A DNA stretch of 64,000 nucleotides. Source: Phycisphaeraceae bacterium (GTDB lineage: Bacteria > Planctomycetota > Phycisphaerae > Phycisphaerales > UBA1924). Shown here in pieces: positions 56,115 through 63,429 of the stretch (positions are counted from its first letter, which is position 1; each line of letters opens with the position of its first letter). Where the stretch lies: the NCBI GenBank assembly GCA_019636675.1, contig JAHBXC010000002.1, positions 620,001 to 684,000 on the forward strand. Direction: 5' to 3'. The notes beneath the pieces were generated by a model that was not told where the DNA came from, made no database searches, and saw nothing but the letters and a program-made list of their open reading frames with translations. A program made the position numbers and the translations under genes.

Positions 56115-56233
56115 CCGTGGGCTGCCCCCAGGGCCCCCGGCGCCCGGGCCGGGTGATCGCCCGGCGTTCTAGACTCCGTGCCTGCGAAGGCCGGGGCGAT
56201 CCGTTCGAACAACTCTCGCACGAAAGCCCGTTC

Positions 56234-57406
56234 ATGCCAACCGCGATTCACCAGCCCACGACCGAGTTCGAGAAGATGGACCGCTGCGCCGACCTGCCCC
56301 ACAGGCCGCGCGTGCTGCTGGGCAAGATGGGTCTGGACGGGCACGACCGAGGCGTGAAGATCATCGCGCGGGCGCTGCGCGACAGCGGCGCGCACGTGAT
56401 CTATTCCGGGCTGTGGCAGACGCCGCAGTCGCTGGCGATCTCGGCGCGCGACGAGGACTGCGACGTGATCGCGGCGTCGATGATGAGCAACTCGCACCTG
56501 GTGCTGGGCCCGCGCCTGCTGGAGTCGCTGAGGGCGCTGGGTCGCCCGGACATCCCGGTGTACATGGGGGGGATCCTGCCCCAGGACGACATCCCGAAGC
56601 TGAAGGCGGCCGGCGTGAAGGAGTGCTTCACGACCGGCACGGGCCTGCTGGACATCGTGAACGCGGTGCGCGGGTCGGTGGTGGAGCGCGCCGAGAAGGT
56701 GTCGGGCCACGCGACGGCGCAGCTCGCGCGGGATATCTCGCTGCTGCACGAGAAGGGATCGCTGCGCAAGGGCGCGCCGCTGCGCCGGCCGAAGCGCGTG
56801 ATCGGCGTGACGGGCTCGCCCGGCGCCGGCAAGTCGACGCTCGTGGCGCAGCTGGTGAACGAGTACTGCCGTCGCGCGAAGACGGACAAGTCGCTCGGGC
56901 GCGTCGCGGTGGTGGCGTTCGACCCGATGTCGCCCATCACGAAGGGCGCGCTGCTGGGCGATCGCCTGCGCGTGGACTTCAACTCGATGAGCGAGGCGGC
57001 GTTCTATCGCTCGCTGGCGATCAGCGGCGAGGACTACCACCACCTGGACCAGATCGTGCAACTCATCGGCGGCGCGCAGCCCCCGGAGGCCGACGGCCTG
57101 TCGGGCCAGTTCGACACCGTGTTCATCGAGACCGTGGGCGCCGGCCAGAACGAGACGAAGATCCGCGAGCACGTCGACAAGACGGCGCTGGTGCTCGTCC
57201 CCGGCATGGGCGACGCGGTGCAGATGGACAAGGCGGGCATCCTCGAGATCGCCGATGTGTTCGTCTGCAACAAGGCGGACCACCCCGGCCAGAACGAGCT
57301 GATGCGCGACCTGCGCGAGATCGCGGGCCGGCGCCCGGCGCTGGAGACCATCGCCACGCGTTCGCAGGGCATCCCCGAGCTGCTGGACATCCTGCTGGGG
57401 GGCTGA
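56234..57406 (+). CDS. meaB: Cobalamin-binding domain fused to MeaB/ArgK-type GTPase
   Basis: This 390-residue fusion has two parts. Residues 20-155 are a B12-binding domain with the D-G-H-D-R-G pattern (lower ligand histidine H37) and G-G-I-L-P-Q-D-D. Residues 165-390 are a MeaB/ArgK G3E-type GTPase with Walker A G-S-P-G-A-G-K-S-T (K200), D-P-M-S-P-I-T, E-T-V-G-A-G-Q and N-K-A-D. MeaB guards B12 loading of methylmalonyl-CoA mutase. No mutase catalytic subunit is present here, so the fusion may belong to a separately coded mutase of the propionyl-CoA pathway. The start ATG 56234 lacks a strong ribosome site. Confidence 0.9.
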   Translation: MPTAIHQPTTEFEKMDRCADLPHRPRVLLGKMGLDGHDRGVKIIARALRDSGAHVIYSGLWQTPQSLAISARDEDCDVIAASMMSNSHLVLGPRLLESLRALGRPDIPVYMGGILPQDDIPKLKAAGVKECFTTGTGLLDIVNAVRGSVVERAEKVSGHATAQLARDISLLHEKGSLRKGAPLRRPKRVIGVTGSPGAGKSTLVAQLVNEYCRRAKTDKSLGRVAVVAFDPMSPITKGALLGDRLRVDFNSMSEAAFYRSLAISGEDYHHLDQIVQLIGGAQPPEADGLSGQFDTVFIETVGAGQNETKIREHVDKTALVLVPGMGDAVQMDKAGILEIADVFVCNKADHPGQNELMRDLREIAGRRPALETIATRSQGIPELLDILLGG

Positions 57407-57477
57407 TCGCCCCCGGTCGGGCGAGGTTCGGGGGAAGTCGCGCGCGAAAAAGGCGCCGCCCCGGTCCGGTATTCCTG

Positions 57478-57483
57478 TATACT
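57478..57483 (+). promoter_or_regulatory. Possible extended -10 before the DUF1579 gene
   Basis: TGTATACT at 57476-57483 contains a TATACT -10 hexamer in an otherwise GC-rich stretch, 78 bases before the ATG. A matching -35 is not clear. Confidence 0.35.
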
Positions 57484-57560
57484 CATGTCGACCCGACGGT
57501 GCTACGGACGGGCCGGGTGATCCCGGCGGCGTCGGGCCGTGCATGGACTCAGGAGATCCG

Positions 57561-58217
57561 ATGATGAAACTCTCGATGTTTGCGCTGGGCGCTGCGCTCA
57601 CGCTCCAGGTCGCGTCCAGCGGCGCGCTCGCGCAGGCGGCGCTGCAGGACACGAAGCAGCCCTCGAAGCCCGCGACGCCGGCTCCCGCCGCCGCTGCGCA
57701 GCCAGAGATGGAAGACATGATGAAGGCGGTCATGGAAGCCGGCACGCCCGGCAAGGAGCACAAGCTCCTCGACCCCATGGCGGGCAAGTGGACGGTCAAG
57801 GCCGCGTTCTGGATGGACCCGGGCGCCCCCCCGATGGAGATGGACGCCAAGGCCACGAACGAGTGGATCATGGGCGGCCGGTTCCTGAAGATGAGCTACG
57901 CCGGCGAGTTCATGGGCGCGCCCTTCGAGGGCATGGGCCTCACCGGCTTCAACAACATCAGCGGCCAGTTCGAGACCCTCTGGCTCGACAACATGGGCAC
58001 CGGCATCATGACCGGCTTCGGCTCGGTGTCGACCGACGGGAAGACCTTCACCTTCCACTCCGAGTACGACGACCCCATGAGCGGTTCTCGCAAGAAGACG
58101 CGCGAGGTCATCGTGATCGACTCCAAGGACCAGCACACCATGATGTCCTACGAGATCCTTCCCGACGGCGCCGAGCAGAAGACGATGAAGCTCGTCTACA
58201 CGCGCGCCAAGGACTGA
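57561..58217 (+). CDS. Exported DUF1579 family protein
   Basis: This 218-residue protein has a signal peptide (M-M-K-L-S-M-F-A-L-G to A-L-A-Q-A), a Lys/Pro/Ala-rich linker and a DUF1579 domain with G-K-W-T-V-K-A-A-F, E-W-I-M-G-G-R-F-L-K-M-S-Y, L-T-G-F-N-N and L-W-L-D-N-M-G-T-G. Members are beta-barrel-like secreted proteins of unknown role. ATG 57561 has AGGAGA 4-5 bases upstream. The terminator at 58243 follows. Confidence 0.88.
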   Translation: MMKLSMFALGAALTLQVASSGALAQAALQDTKQPSKPATPAPAAAAQPEMEDMMKAVMEAGTPGKEHKLLDPMAGKWTVKAAFWMDPGAPPMEMDAKATNEWIMGGRFLKMSYAGEFMGAPFEGMGLTGFNNISGQFETLWLDNMGTGIMTGFGSVSTDGKTFTFHSEYDDPMSGSRKKTREVIVIDSKDQHTMMSYEILPDGAEQKTMKLVYTRAKD

Positions 58218-58242
58218 TCCGCTCCACGAAGCAGAACAAGCA

Positions 58243-58282
58243 CGACAACGCCGACGGCGCAAGCCACCGTCGGCGTTGTTGT
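58243..58282 (+). terminator. Intrinsic terminator after the DUF1579 gene
   Basis: A perfect 13-bp stem (58243-58255 with 58265-58277) is followed by TGTTT. It ends the plus-strand unit before the convergent YeeE-type genes. Confidence 0.75.
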
Positions 58283-58302
58283 TTGGCGGGATGGAGCGGG
58301 GC

Positions 58303-58884
58303 TCACGCCGCGGCGATCGGAGCCCGCCCGCGTTCGAGACGCTCGATCGCGACGAAGAGCGCCACGGCGATCACGCCAGTCGCGAGGATGAACCACCAGG
58401 GCGACAGCCCGGTCTCGCTCGGGAAGGTGGCCTTGCCAAGGTCAATGACCTTGTTGAGGTGCGTGTTCAGCCACGCGTGGATCTCGGCGTAGACGCCGGC
58501 GCCCACGATCGCGCCGAACAGACCGAAGATCGCGTGGCGCGAGCCGTCGCCGATCGCGGCCACGCCGGTGCCGGGGCAGTAGCCCAGCACGGCCATGCCC
58601 ACGCCGAAGATCAGCCCGCCGACGGCGTTGCCAAGGATCGTCGCGTTCTTGACGTGCAGACCCTCGATCATGCCGAGCTGCAGCATGCCCCAGATCCCGA
58701 TCGCGCCGACGACGATCGCCGTCAGCATGACCTTGAGCACGGTGAAGTCACGGAACAAAAACTGATTGACGATGGTGTCGAACCGCGTGACGCGGGCCTT
58801 CTGCAGCAGGAAGCCGAAGACGAGGCCCACGAGCGCGCCCTGCGCGAGGTCGGACATCGGCGCGAAGACGGTGATGCCTTCCAT
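58303..58884 (-). CDS. YeeE/YedE-type sulfur transporter, C-terminal half
   Basis: This 193-residue membrane protein has about five helices and the G-Y-C-P-G-T-G-V-A-A signature of the YeeE/YedE (TsuA-like) family, in which the cysteine binds thiosulfate or other reduced sulfur. E. coli TsuA is one chain with two such halves; here the halves are separate genes (see 58887). The gap between the two is 2 bases. Substrate is inferred from family only. Confidence 0.85.
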   Translation of the reverse strand: MEGITVFAPMSDLAQGALVGLVFGFLLQKARVTRFDTIVNQFLFRDFTVLKVMLTAIVVGAIGIWGMLQLGMIEGLHVKNATILGNAVGGLIFGVGMAVLGYCPGTGVAAIGDGSRHAIFGLFGAIVGAGVYAEIHAWLNTHLNKVIDLGKATFPSETGLSPWWFILATGVIAVALFVAIERLERGRAPIAAA

Positions 58885-58886
58885 GG

Positions 58887-59429
58887 TCAGACTCCCTTCC
58901 CGGCCTTGACGCCGTAGAGCAGGAACGCGGCGGCGACCCCCGACGCGAACATCGCGACGAAGAAGGTCCAGCTCGAGACCGCGAACTGCAGCCCGCCCGA
59001 GATGCCGTGGCCGCTGGTGCAGCCGTTGGCGAGACGGGCCCCGATGATCATCACGAGCCCGCCCACGAAGGCGGCGGAATAGCGCAGCGCCTTGCTCGGG
59101 CCGAAGCGCCGCTTCCAGATCTCGGGAACGTGCTCGACGAACTTCTGTCGCGAGAGCCGCGCCGAGAGGAACGCGCCGACCGCGAGGAACACGACCAGCG
59201 CGAACTGCCAGTCGATCGCGTTGCCCGCGACGACCTGCTTCGCGAGGTACGAGTTCCCGCGCACGTGCTCGGGCGCGACGAGGCACTCGGCGAGCCCCGC
59301 CGCGTTCACCATGGTGGTTGATGTGCCCAGCGCCTTGTTCATGAACAGGAAGGTTGCCCACGAGAGCACGCCGATGCCGGCGCCGGCGGCATAGGGCGAC
59401 CACCGCGTCATCGTCAGGGGATTCCGCAT
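58887..59429 (-). CDS. YeeE/YedE-type sulfur transporter, N-terminal half
   Basis: This 180-residue membrane protein has about five helices and the N-G-C-T-S-G-H-G-I-S-G motif, with a conserved cysteine, of the YeeE/YedE family. ATG 59429 has AAGGAG 8 bases upstream. It is second in an operon with the ArsR-type regulator and the other half, so a regulated sulfur-compound uptake or release system is likely. Confidence 0.87.
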   Translation of the reverse strand: MRNPLTMTRWSPYAAGAGIGVLSWATFLFMNKALGTSTTMVNAAGLAECLVAPEHVRGNSYLAKQVVAGNAIDWQFALVVFLAVGAFLSARLSRQKFVEHVPEIWKRRFGPSKALRYSAAFVGGLVMIIGARLANGCTSGHGISGGLQFAVSSWTFFVAMFASGVAAAFLLYGVKAGKGV

Positions 59430-59481
59430 ATCGAACACTCCTTGTCCTCGTCCCGCGCGCAACGGCGCGATGCAGGGACGA

Positions 59482-59802
59482 TCAACCCGCGTCCGGGCCG
59501 GCGTGGGCTCGGATGCAGTTCAGGATGACCACGGCTCGCGGGTCCGCGATGCGGTACATCGCGACGCGCCCCTCGCGCACGCGCTCCACAAGCCCGTGCA
59601 CGCGCATCAGGTTCAGGTGCTGGCTGCACGCGGCGTGCGCCAAGCCCAGCTCGTCCGCAAGGTCGCCCACGCTGCGCGGCTGGTCGAGGTCGAGACGCTC
59701 GACCAGCTGAAGACGGACCGGGTGGGCAAGCACGCGAAAGACCTCCGCCGCACGCTCCAGCGCGTCGAGAGGCAGGGTCGGGGTGGTGGGGCGGGTGGTC
59801 AT
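59482..59802 (-). CDS. ArsR/SmtB-family repressor
   Basis: This 106-residue winged-helix protein has A-H-P-V-R-L-Q-L-V-E-R-L near residue 26 and V-G-D-L-A-D-E-L-G-L-A-H-A-A-C-S-Q-H-L near 45-63. Cysteines are C59 and C96 only, and the metal-binding C-V-C of ArsR is absent. A redox- or sulfide-sensing role, as in BigR/SqrR that control YeeE-like genes, is inferred from its neighbours. The cysteines do not sit exactly where those of SqrR do. It is the first gene of its operon; its operator lies upstream. Confidence 0.88.
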   Translation of the reverse strand: MTTRPTTPTLPLDALERAAEVFRVLAHPVRLQLVERLDLDQPRSVGDLADELGLAHAACSQHLNLMRVHGLVERVREGRVAMYRIADPRAVVILNCIRAHAGPDAG

Positions 59803-59811
59803 ATCATCTCA

Positions 59812-59835
59812 ATATATCAAACTATTCTGATATGT
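59812..59835 (-). promoter_or_regulatory. Inverted-repeat operator of the ArsR-type regulator
   Basis: ATATATCA, 8 bases, then TGATATGT form an inverted repeat with one mismatch (59812-59819 with 59828-59835). It lies 10 bases upstream of the regulator's start, in an AT-rich stretch that stands out from the genome. Autoregulation is likely. Confidence 0.65.
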
Positions 59836-59905
59836 CAAGGCGTCAGCGCGAAACCCGGGATCGGCAGGGCGGATGCACGGACCGGGCGGGCTACCCTTGC
59901 GCCCT

Positions 59906-60946
59906 ATGAACGCCGCAGTTATCAGCCGTCAGGGAAACCCCGTCGCCCCGAACATCCAGGCCGTGAAGGACTGGCCCGAGCCAGGGGCGCCGGCCCGGGG
60001 CGAGGCCCGCCTGCGCGTCGAGGCGACCGCCCTCAACCACATGGACCTCTGGGTCGGGCGAGGGCTTCCCGGAATCCCCCTCACCTGGCCGCGGATCTCG
60101 GGCTGCGATGTCTGCGGCACGGTCGAATCCGTGGGCGAGGGCGTGGACGCCTCGTGGGTCGGCCGGCGCGTCATCATGAACGCCGCGGTGCGCCAGCCCG
60201 ATCGCGTGCTGCCCGACGACCCCCCGGGCTCCACGCTCGCGCCCGAGTACGAACTCCTGGGCGAGCACCACCACGGCGGGCACTGCCAGTTCTTCAACGC
60301 GCCCGTCGCGCAACTCGCGCCCGTCGGCGACGCCGACCCGACCGAGGCGGCGGCGTTCGGCCTGACCTTCCTCACCGCGTGGGGCATGCTGCGCAAGGCG
60401 GAACTGCGCCCGGGCCAGAGCGTGCTCGTCACGGGCATCGGTGGGGGCGTCGCGACGGCCGCGATGAAGATCGCCAAGCACCTGGGCTGCCCGGTGACGG
60501 TGACCTCGCGCCACGCGTGGAAACTCGAGAAGGCCCAGCAGCTCGGCGCCGACCATGTCGTGCTCGACAAGGGCGAGGACTGGTCGCGCGACGCGCGCGC
60601 CGTCACGAACAAACGCGGGTTCGATGTGGCCGTCGATTCGATCGGCAAGGCCACGCACCTGTGGTGCGTCAAGTCCCTCGCGCGCGGCGGCGCGTATGTC
60701 ACCTGCGGCGCCACGACCGGCGCAGACGCCACCACCGACCTCGCGCGCGTCTTCTGGAACCAGTTGCGCATCCTCGGCTCGACGATGGGATCGCAGGACG
60801 AGTTCCGCGAGATCGTCGCGCTCTTCCGCGCCGGCAAACTCAAGCCGGTCGTCGACTCCGTGCACCCGTGGGAGAACGCCCGCCAGGCCTGGACCCGCAT
60901 CGAAGCGGGGGACCAGTTCGGCAATGTCGTTCTCGTGTGGAAGTGA
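59906..60946 (+). CDS. MDR-superfamily zinc-type alcohol dehydrogenase / quinone reductase
   Basis: This 346-residue oxidoreductase has the N-terminal G-C-D-V-C-G-T-V-E-S-V-G-E-G catalytic region and an NAD(P)-binding domain (V-L-V-T-G-I-G-G-G-V-A-T-A-A). E-A-A-A-F-G-L-T-F-L-T-A-W and the late G-K-L-K-P-V-V-D-S-V segment are present. N-H-M-D-L-W-V-G-R-G-L is typical. The structural-zinc cysteine set of liver-type ADH is not apparent. The substrate is unknown. ATG 59906 is used; the frame runs 11 codons upstream. Confidence 0.88.
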   Translation: MNAAVISRQGNPVAPNIQAVKDWPEPGAPARGEARLRVEATALNHMDLWVGRGLPGIPLTWPRISGCDVCGTVESVGEGVDASWVGRRVIMNAAVRQPDRVLPDDPPGSTLAPEYELLGEHHHGGHCQFFNAPVAQLAPVGDADPTEAAAFGLTFLTAWGMLRKAELRPGQSVLVTGIGGGVATAAMKIAKHLGCPVTVTSRHAWKLEKAQQLGADHVVLDKGEDWSRDARAVTNKRGFDVAVDSIGKATHLWCVKSLARGGAYVTCGATTGADATTDLARVFWNQLRILGSTMGSQDEFREIVALFRAGKLKPVVDSVHPWENARQAWTRIEAGDQFGNVVLVWK

Positions 60947-60955
60947 GAGAAGAGA

Positions 60956-60985
60956 TTTACCGCAGAGGTCGCAGAGGGCGCAGAG
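60956..60985 (+). repeat. Left 30-bp terminal inverted repeat of the GxxExxY cassette
   Basis: TTTACCGCAGAGG repeated as CGCAGAGG units forms a 30-base block. Its reverse complement occurs at 61428-61457, matching at 28 of 30 positions. It begins 10 bases after the oxidoreductase stop. Confidence 0.9.
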
Positions 60986-61000
60986 AAGAGAGGGGGGAGT

Positions 61001-61456
61001 GTGGAAGAGAAGAAGGTGGTGTATGAGCATGAGGCGTTGACCTCGAAGATCATCGGGGCTGCGATCTGTGTGCATCGTGAGTTGGGGCCGGGGTTGCTCG
61101 AGTCGGCTTATGAGGCGTGTCTTGCGCACGAACTCGGGGAGCAGGGGGTCACGTTTCGACGCCAGATCGCGCTGCCGGTCCGGTACCGTGGGATCGAGGT
61201 GGACGCCGGGTACCGCCTGGACTTCGTTGTGGAGGACGCGGTTGTCGTCGAGTTGAAGGCCGTCGACGCGCTTTCGGGGGTTCACGAGGCCCAACTGCTT
61301 ACCTACCTGCGGCTTTCCGGATACCCTGTGGGGCTTCTGATGAACTTCAATGTGGCCCGGCTCCGCGACGGCGTCATCCGACGCGCCCTGACCCGGGTCA
61401 CCCAGACCCATCCGACCCAATCCCCCCCTCTGCGACCTCTGCGTCCTCTGCGGTAA
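61001..61456 (+). CDS. GxxExxY family protein (PD-(D/E)XK nuclease-like)
   Basis: This 151-residue protein has the family signature G-P-G-L-L-E-S-A-Y (GxxExxY), with V-H-R-E-L-G before it. It also has the nuclease-like pattern Y-R-L-D-F-V-V ... V-V-V-E-L-K-A-V, which supplies D, E and K. It starts at GTG 61001. The last residues (P-L-R-P-L-R-P-L-R) and the stop are encoded by the right inverted repeat, so gene and repeat move as one unit. The biological role is unknown; nuclease activity is inferred from fold only. Confidence 0.88.
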   Translation: MEEKKVVYEHEALTSKIIGAAICVHRELGPGLLESAYEACLAHELGEQGVTFRRQIALPVRYRGIEVDAGYRLDFVVEDAVVVELKAVDALSGVHEAQLLTYLRLSGYPVGLLMNFNVARLRDGVIRRALTRVTQTHPTQSPPLRPLRPLR

Positions 61457-61457
61457 A
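61428..61457 (-). repeat. Right 30-bp terminal inverted repeat of the GxxExxY cassette
   Basis: This block is the reverse complement of 60956-60985 with two mismatches. It contains the end of the GxxExxY gene and its TAA stop (61454-61456). fabI starts 14 bases after the repeat. Confidence 0.9.
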
Positions 61458-61470
61458 ACAGGATCTGCCC

Positions 61471-62256
61471 ATGGCTCTTCTCACCGGCAAAGTCGGCCTC
61501 GTCTTCGGCGTCGCCAACGATCGTTCCTACGCCACGCACATCGCCGAGGCGATCCTCAAGCACGGCGGGCAGTGCGCCTTCGCGCATCTCCCCGGCGAGA
61601 AGAACGAGCGCCGCACCGCCAAGGCGGTCGAGAAGATGGGCGTCAGCAACCCGTGGCTTTTCCCCTGCGACGCCGGCAACGACGCCGACATCGACGCGAT
61701 CTTCACCGCCTATTCCGCGGCCCACGAGCGTCTCGACTTCGTGATCCACTCCATCGCCTTCGCCGATCGCGAGTGGCTGCAGCCGGGCAACTTCAACAAG
61801 ACGCCGCGGGAGGCGTACCTCTCGGCGATCGACATCTCGGCGTACACGCTGGCCGCGTTCGCCAAGCGCGCGCACGAGCCGATGAAGGCGAGCGGGGGCG
61901 GGTCGATCATCGGCATGTCCTACTACGGCAGCGAGAAGGTCGTCCCGGGGTATAACGTGATGGGCGTCGCGAAGGCTGCGCTGGAGTGCACCGCGCGCTA
62001 CCTCGCGGCGGAACTGGGCGCCGACAACATCCGCGTGAACACGATCTCGGGCGGTCCCCTGCGCACGCTCGCGAGCAGCGCGGTGGGTGGCATCGACACG
62101 CTCCTCGAATCGACGCCGCTGAAGTCGCCCCTTCGGCGCAATGTGGAGGGCAGCGATGTCGGCGGCGCCGCGGCGTTCCTCGTCAGCGACCTCTCGTCGG
62201 GCATCACGGGCGAGAACATCTATGTCGACTGCGGGCTGAGCACGATCGGGATCTGA
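61471..62256 (+). CDS. fabI: Enoyl-[acyl-carrier-protein] reductase FabI
   Basis: FabI reduces enoyl-ACP in the last step of fatty-acid elongation, using NADH. The 261-residue protein has G-V-A-N-D-R-S near residue 15, H-S-I-A-F-A near 92 and the catalytic Y-x6-K in G-Y-N-V-M-G-V-A-K. S-G-P-x-like T-I-S-G-G-P-L-R-T-L-A-S and Y-V-D-C-G at the end also fit. It is the target site of triclosan in sensitive bacteria. The start is ATG 61471, 14 bases after the GxxExxY inverted repeat. Confidence 0.95.
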   Translation: MALLTGKVGLVFGVANDRSYATHIAEAILKHGGQCAFAHLPGEKNERRTAKAVEKMGVSNPWLFPCDAGNDADIDAIFTAYSAAHERLDFVIHSIAFADREWLQPGNFNKTPREAYLSAIDISAYTLAAFAKRAHEPMKASGGGSIIGMSYYGSEKVVPGYNVMGVAKAALECTARYLAAELGADNIRVNTISGGPLRTLASSAVGGIDTLLESTPLKSPLRRNVEGSDVGGAAAFLVSDLSSGITGENIYVDCGLSTIGI

Positions 62257-63252
62257 TTACTTCATCACCACCGGCGCCAGCCGCCCCAGCACCCCCAGCG
62301 CCGCCTCCAGGTAGCGCGGGCTGCCGTCGGTGCGCAGGAACGCCGGGGCCGCCGCGGCCACCAGGAGGCGACGGATGTTCGCCAGATCGGCGTAGTCGTC
62401 GCCGTTGTCGAGCCCGACCGCCTTGCGCGCCTTCGCGAGCAGCGAGACGGGCTTGACGCCGTCGACCTTCTCGGAATGCGCCCAGTGCAGGCGCTCCATG
62501 TAGACAGCGTCCTCGACCCAGTGGCCCGGCGCGACTTCCGCGAAGTCGAGGAGCACGCAGCAGGGGGGGCCCCAGGGAGAGCCCTCCGGGCGCTTCATCG
62601 CGTTGCCTGCGTGCAGGTCGCCGTGCTTCCACGCGTTGATCGGTCGGGCGTCCCAGCGCGCGAGCACCGGGGCCAGGCCCTTCTGCACCTTCTTGAGCGC
62701 GTCGTTCCACTCGGTCTCGTGGGGGATGTGCGAGACCTTCACCGCCTCACGACCCTGCTCGATGAGTTTCGCCCAGTCGATCTTCTGGACCTTGCTCGCG
62801 TCGATGGGCCAGGCCTCTTCCGAGTGCTTGTAGTACACCGCGGCGGCGCCGGCGAGCAGGTCGAAGCTCTCCTTCGCGTGCCCGTTCTGCACGCTCAGGG
62901 GCAGCCCCGGCAGTTTCTCCATCACCACCCAGCCGACGTCGTACGAGCCGAGTTCCCACCCGTCGGCCGCGACGCGCGGCGTGGGCGCGTCGGTCTTCCC
63001 CAGCGCCACGAGGGTTTTGTGCTCGGTCGGCCCGATGGGCAGCTTCACGACGACGTCGCGCGGCGCGCTCTCGCCCTCGTACTGGAAAGTCGAGAACCCG
63101 GTCGCGGCGCCCCCTCGCTGCCAGTCGGTCCGGAACCATCTGACCGCCCCCAGTCTGCCGCCGCACGCGTCGCGCAGCGCGGGCTCAAGGGCGTGGGCGA
63201 GCTCGCTCGCGTCGGTGAGTCCGGGCATCATGCCCGCATGCTCGATTCGCAC
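62257..63252 (-). CDS. Aminoglycoside phosphotransferase-like kinase
   Basis: This 331-residue protein belongs to the APH/choline kinase-type fold. It has a nucleotide-binding lysine region (V-V-V-K-L-P), the Brenner box H-G-D-L-H-A-G-N at about residue 210 and the metal aspartate in L-L-D-F-A-E-V. Substrates of this family range from antibiotics to small sugars and amino alcohols; the sequence does not fix which. GTG 63252 is used; ATG codons at 63231 and 63228 are plausible. It overlaps none and converges on fabI, ending directly after the fabI stop. Confidence 0.85.
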   Translation of the reverse strand: MRIEHAGMMPGLTDASELAHALEPALRDACGGRLGAVRWFRTDWQRGGAATGFSTFQYEGESAPRDVVVKLPIGPTEHKTLVALGKTDAPTPRVAADGWELGSYDVGWVVMEKLPGLPLSVQNGHAKESFDLLAGAAAVYYKHSEEAWPIDASKVQKIDWAKLIEQGREAVKVSHIPHETEWNDALKKVQKGLAPVLARWDARPINAWKHGDLHAGNAMKRPEGSPWGPPCCVLLDFAEVAPGHWVEDAVYMERLHWAHSEKVDGVKPVSLLAKARKAVGLDNGDDYADLANIRRLLVAAAAPAFLRTDGSPRYLEAALGVLGRLAPVVMK

Positions 63253-63429
63253 TTATGGCGCATCGTCGTCGCTCCTCCGTGCGTGGGCGCACGCTGACAG
63301 TGATACCCCGGGTCGTGTGCATCGGTTCGCGCCGTCCGTGGGCGGATGCTCATGGACCGCCAAGATACCACGAACCCGCTCGGCTTTCACGGGGCGCCGA
63401 ACCTACTCTTGGTCGCAAGCCCCCGCCCC

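Noticed and set aside
59482-59802. Arsenic- or metal-sensing role for the ArsR-family gene
   Set aside because: The C-x-C metal motif in the recognition helix is missing and no arsenic genes are adjacent.
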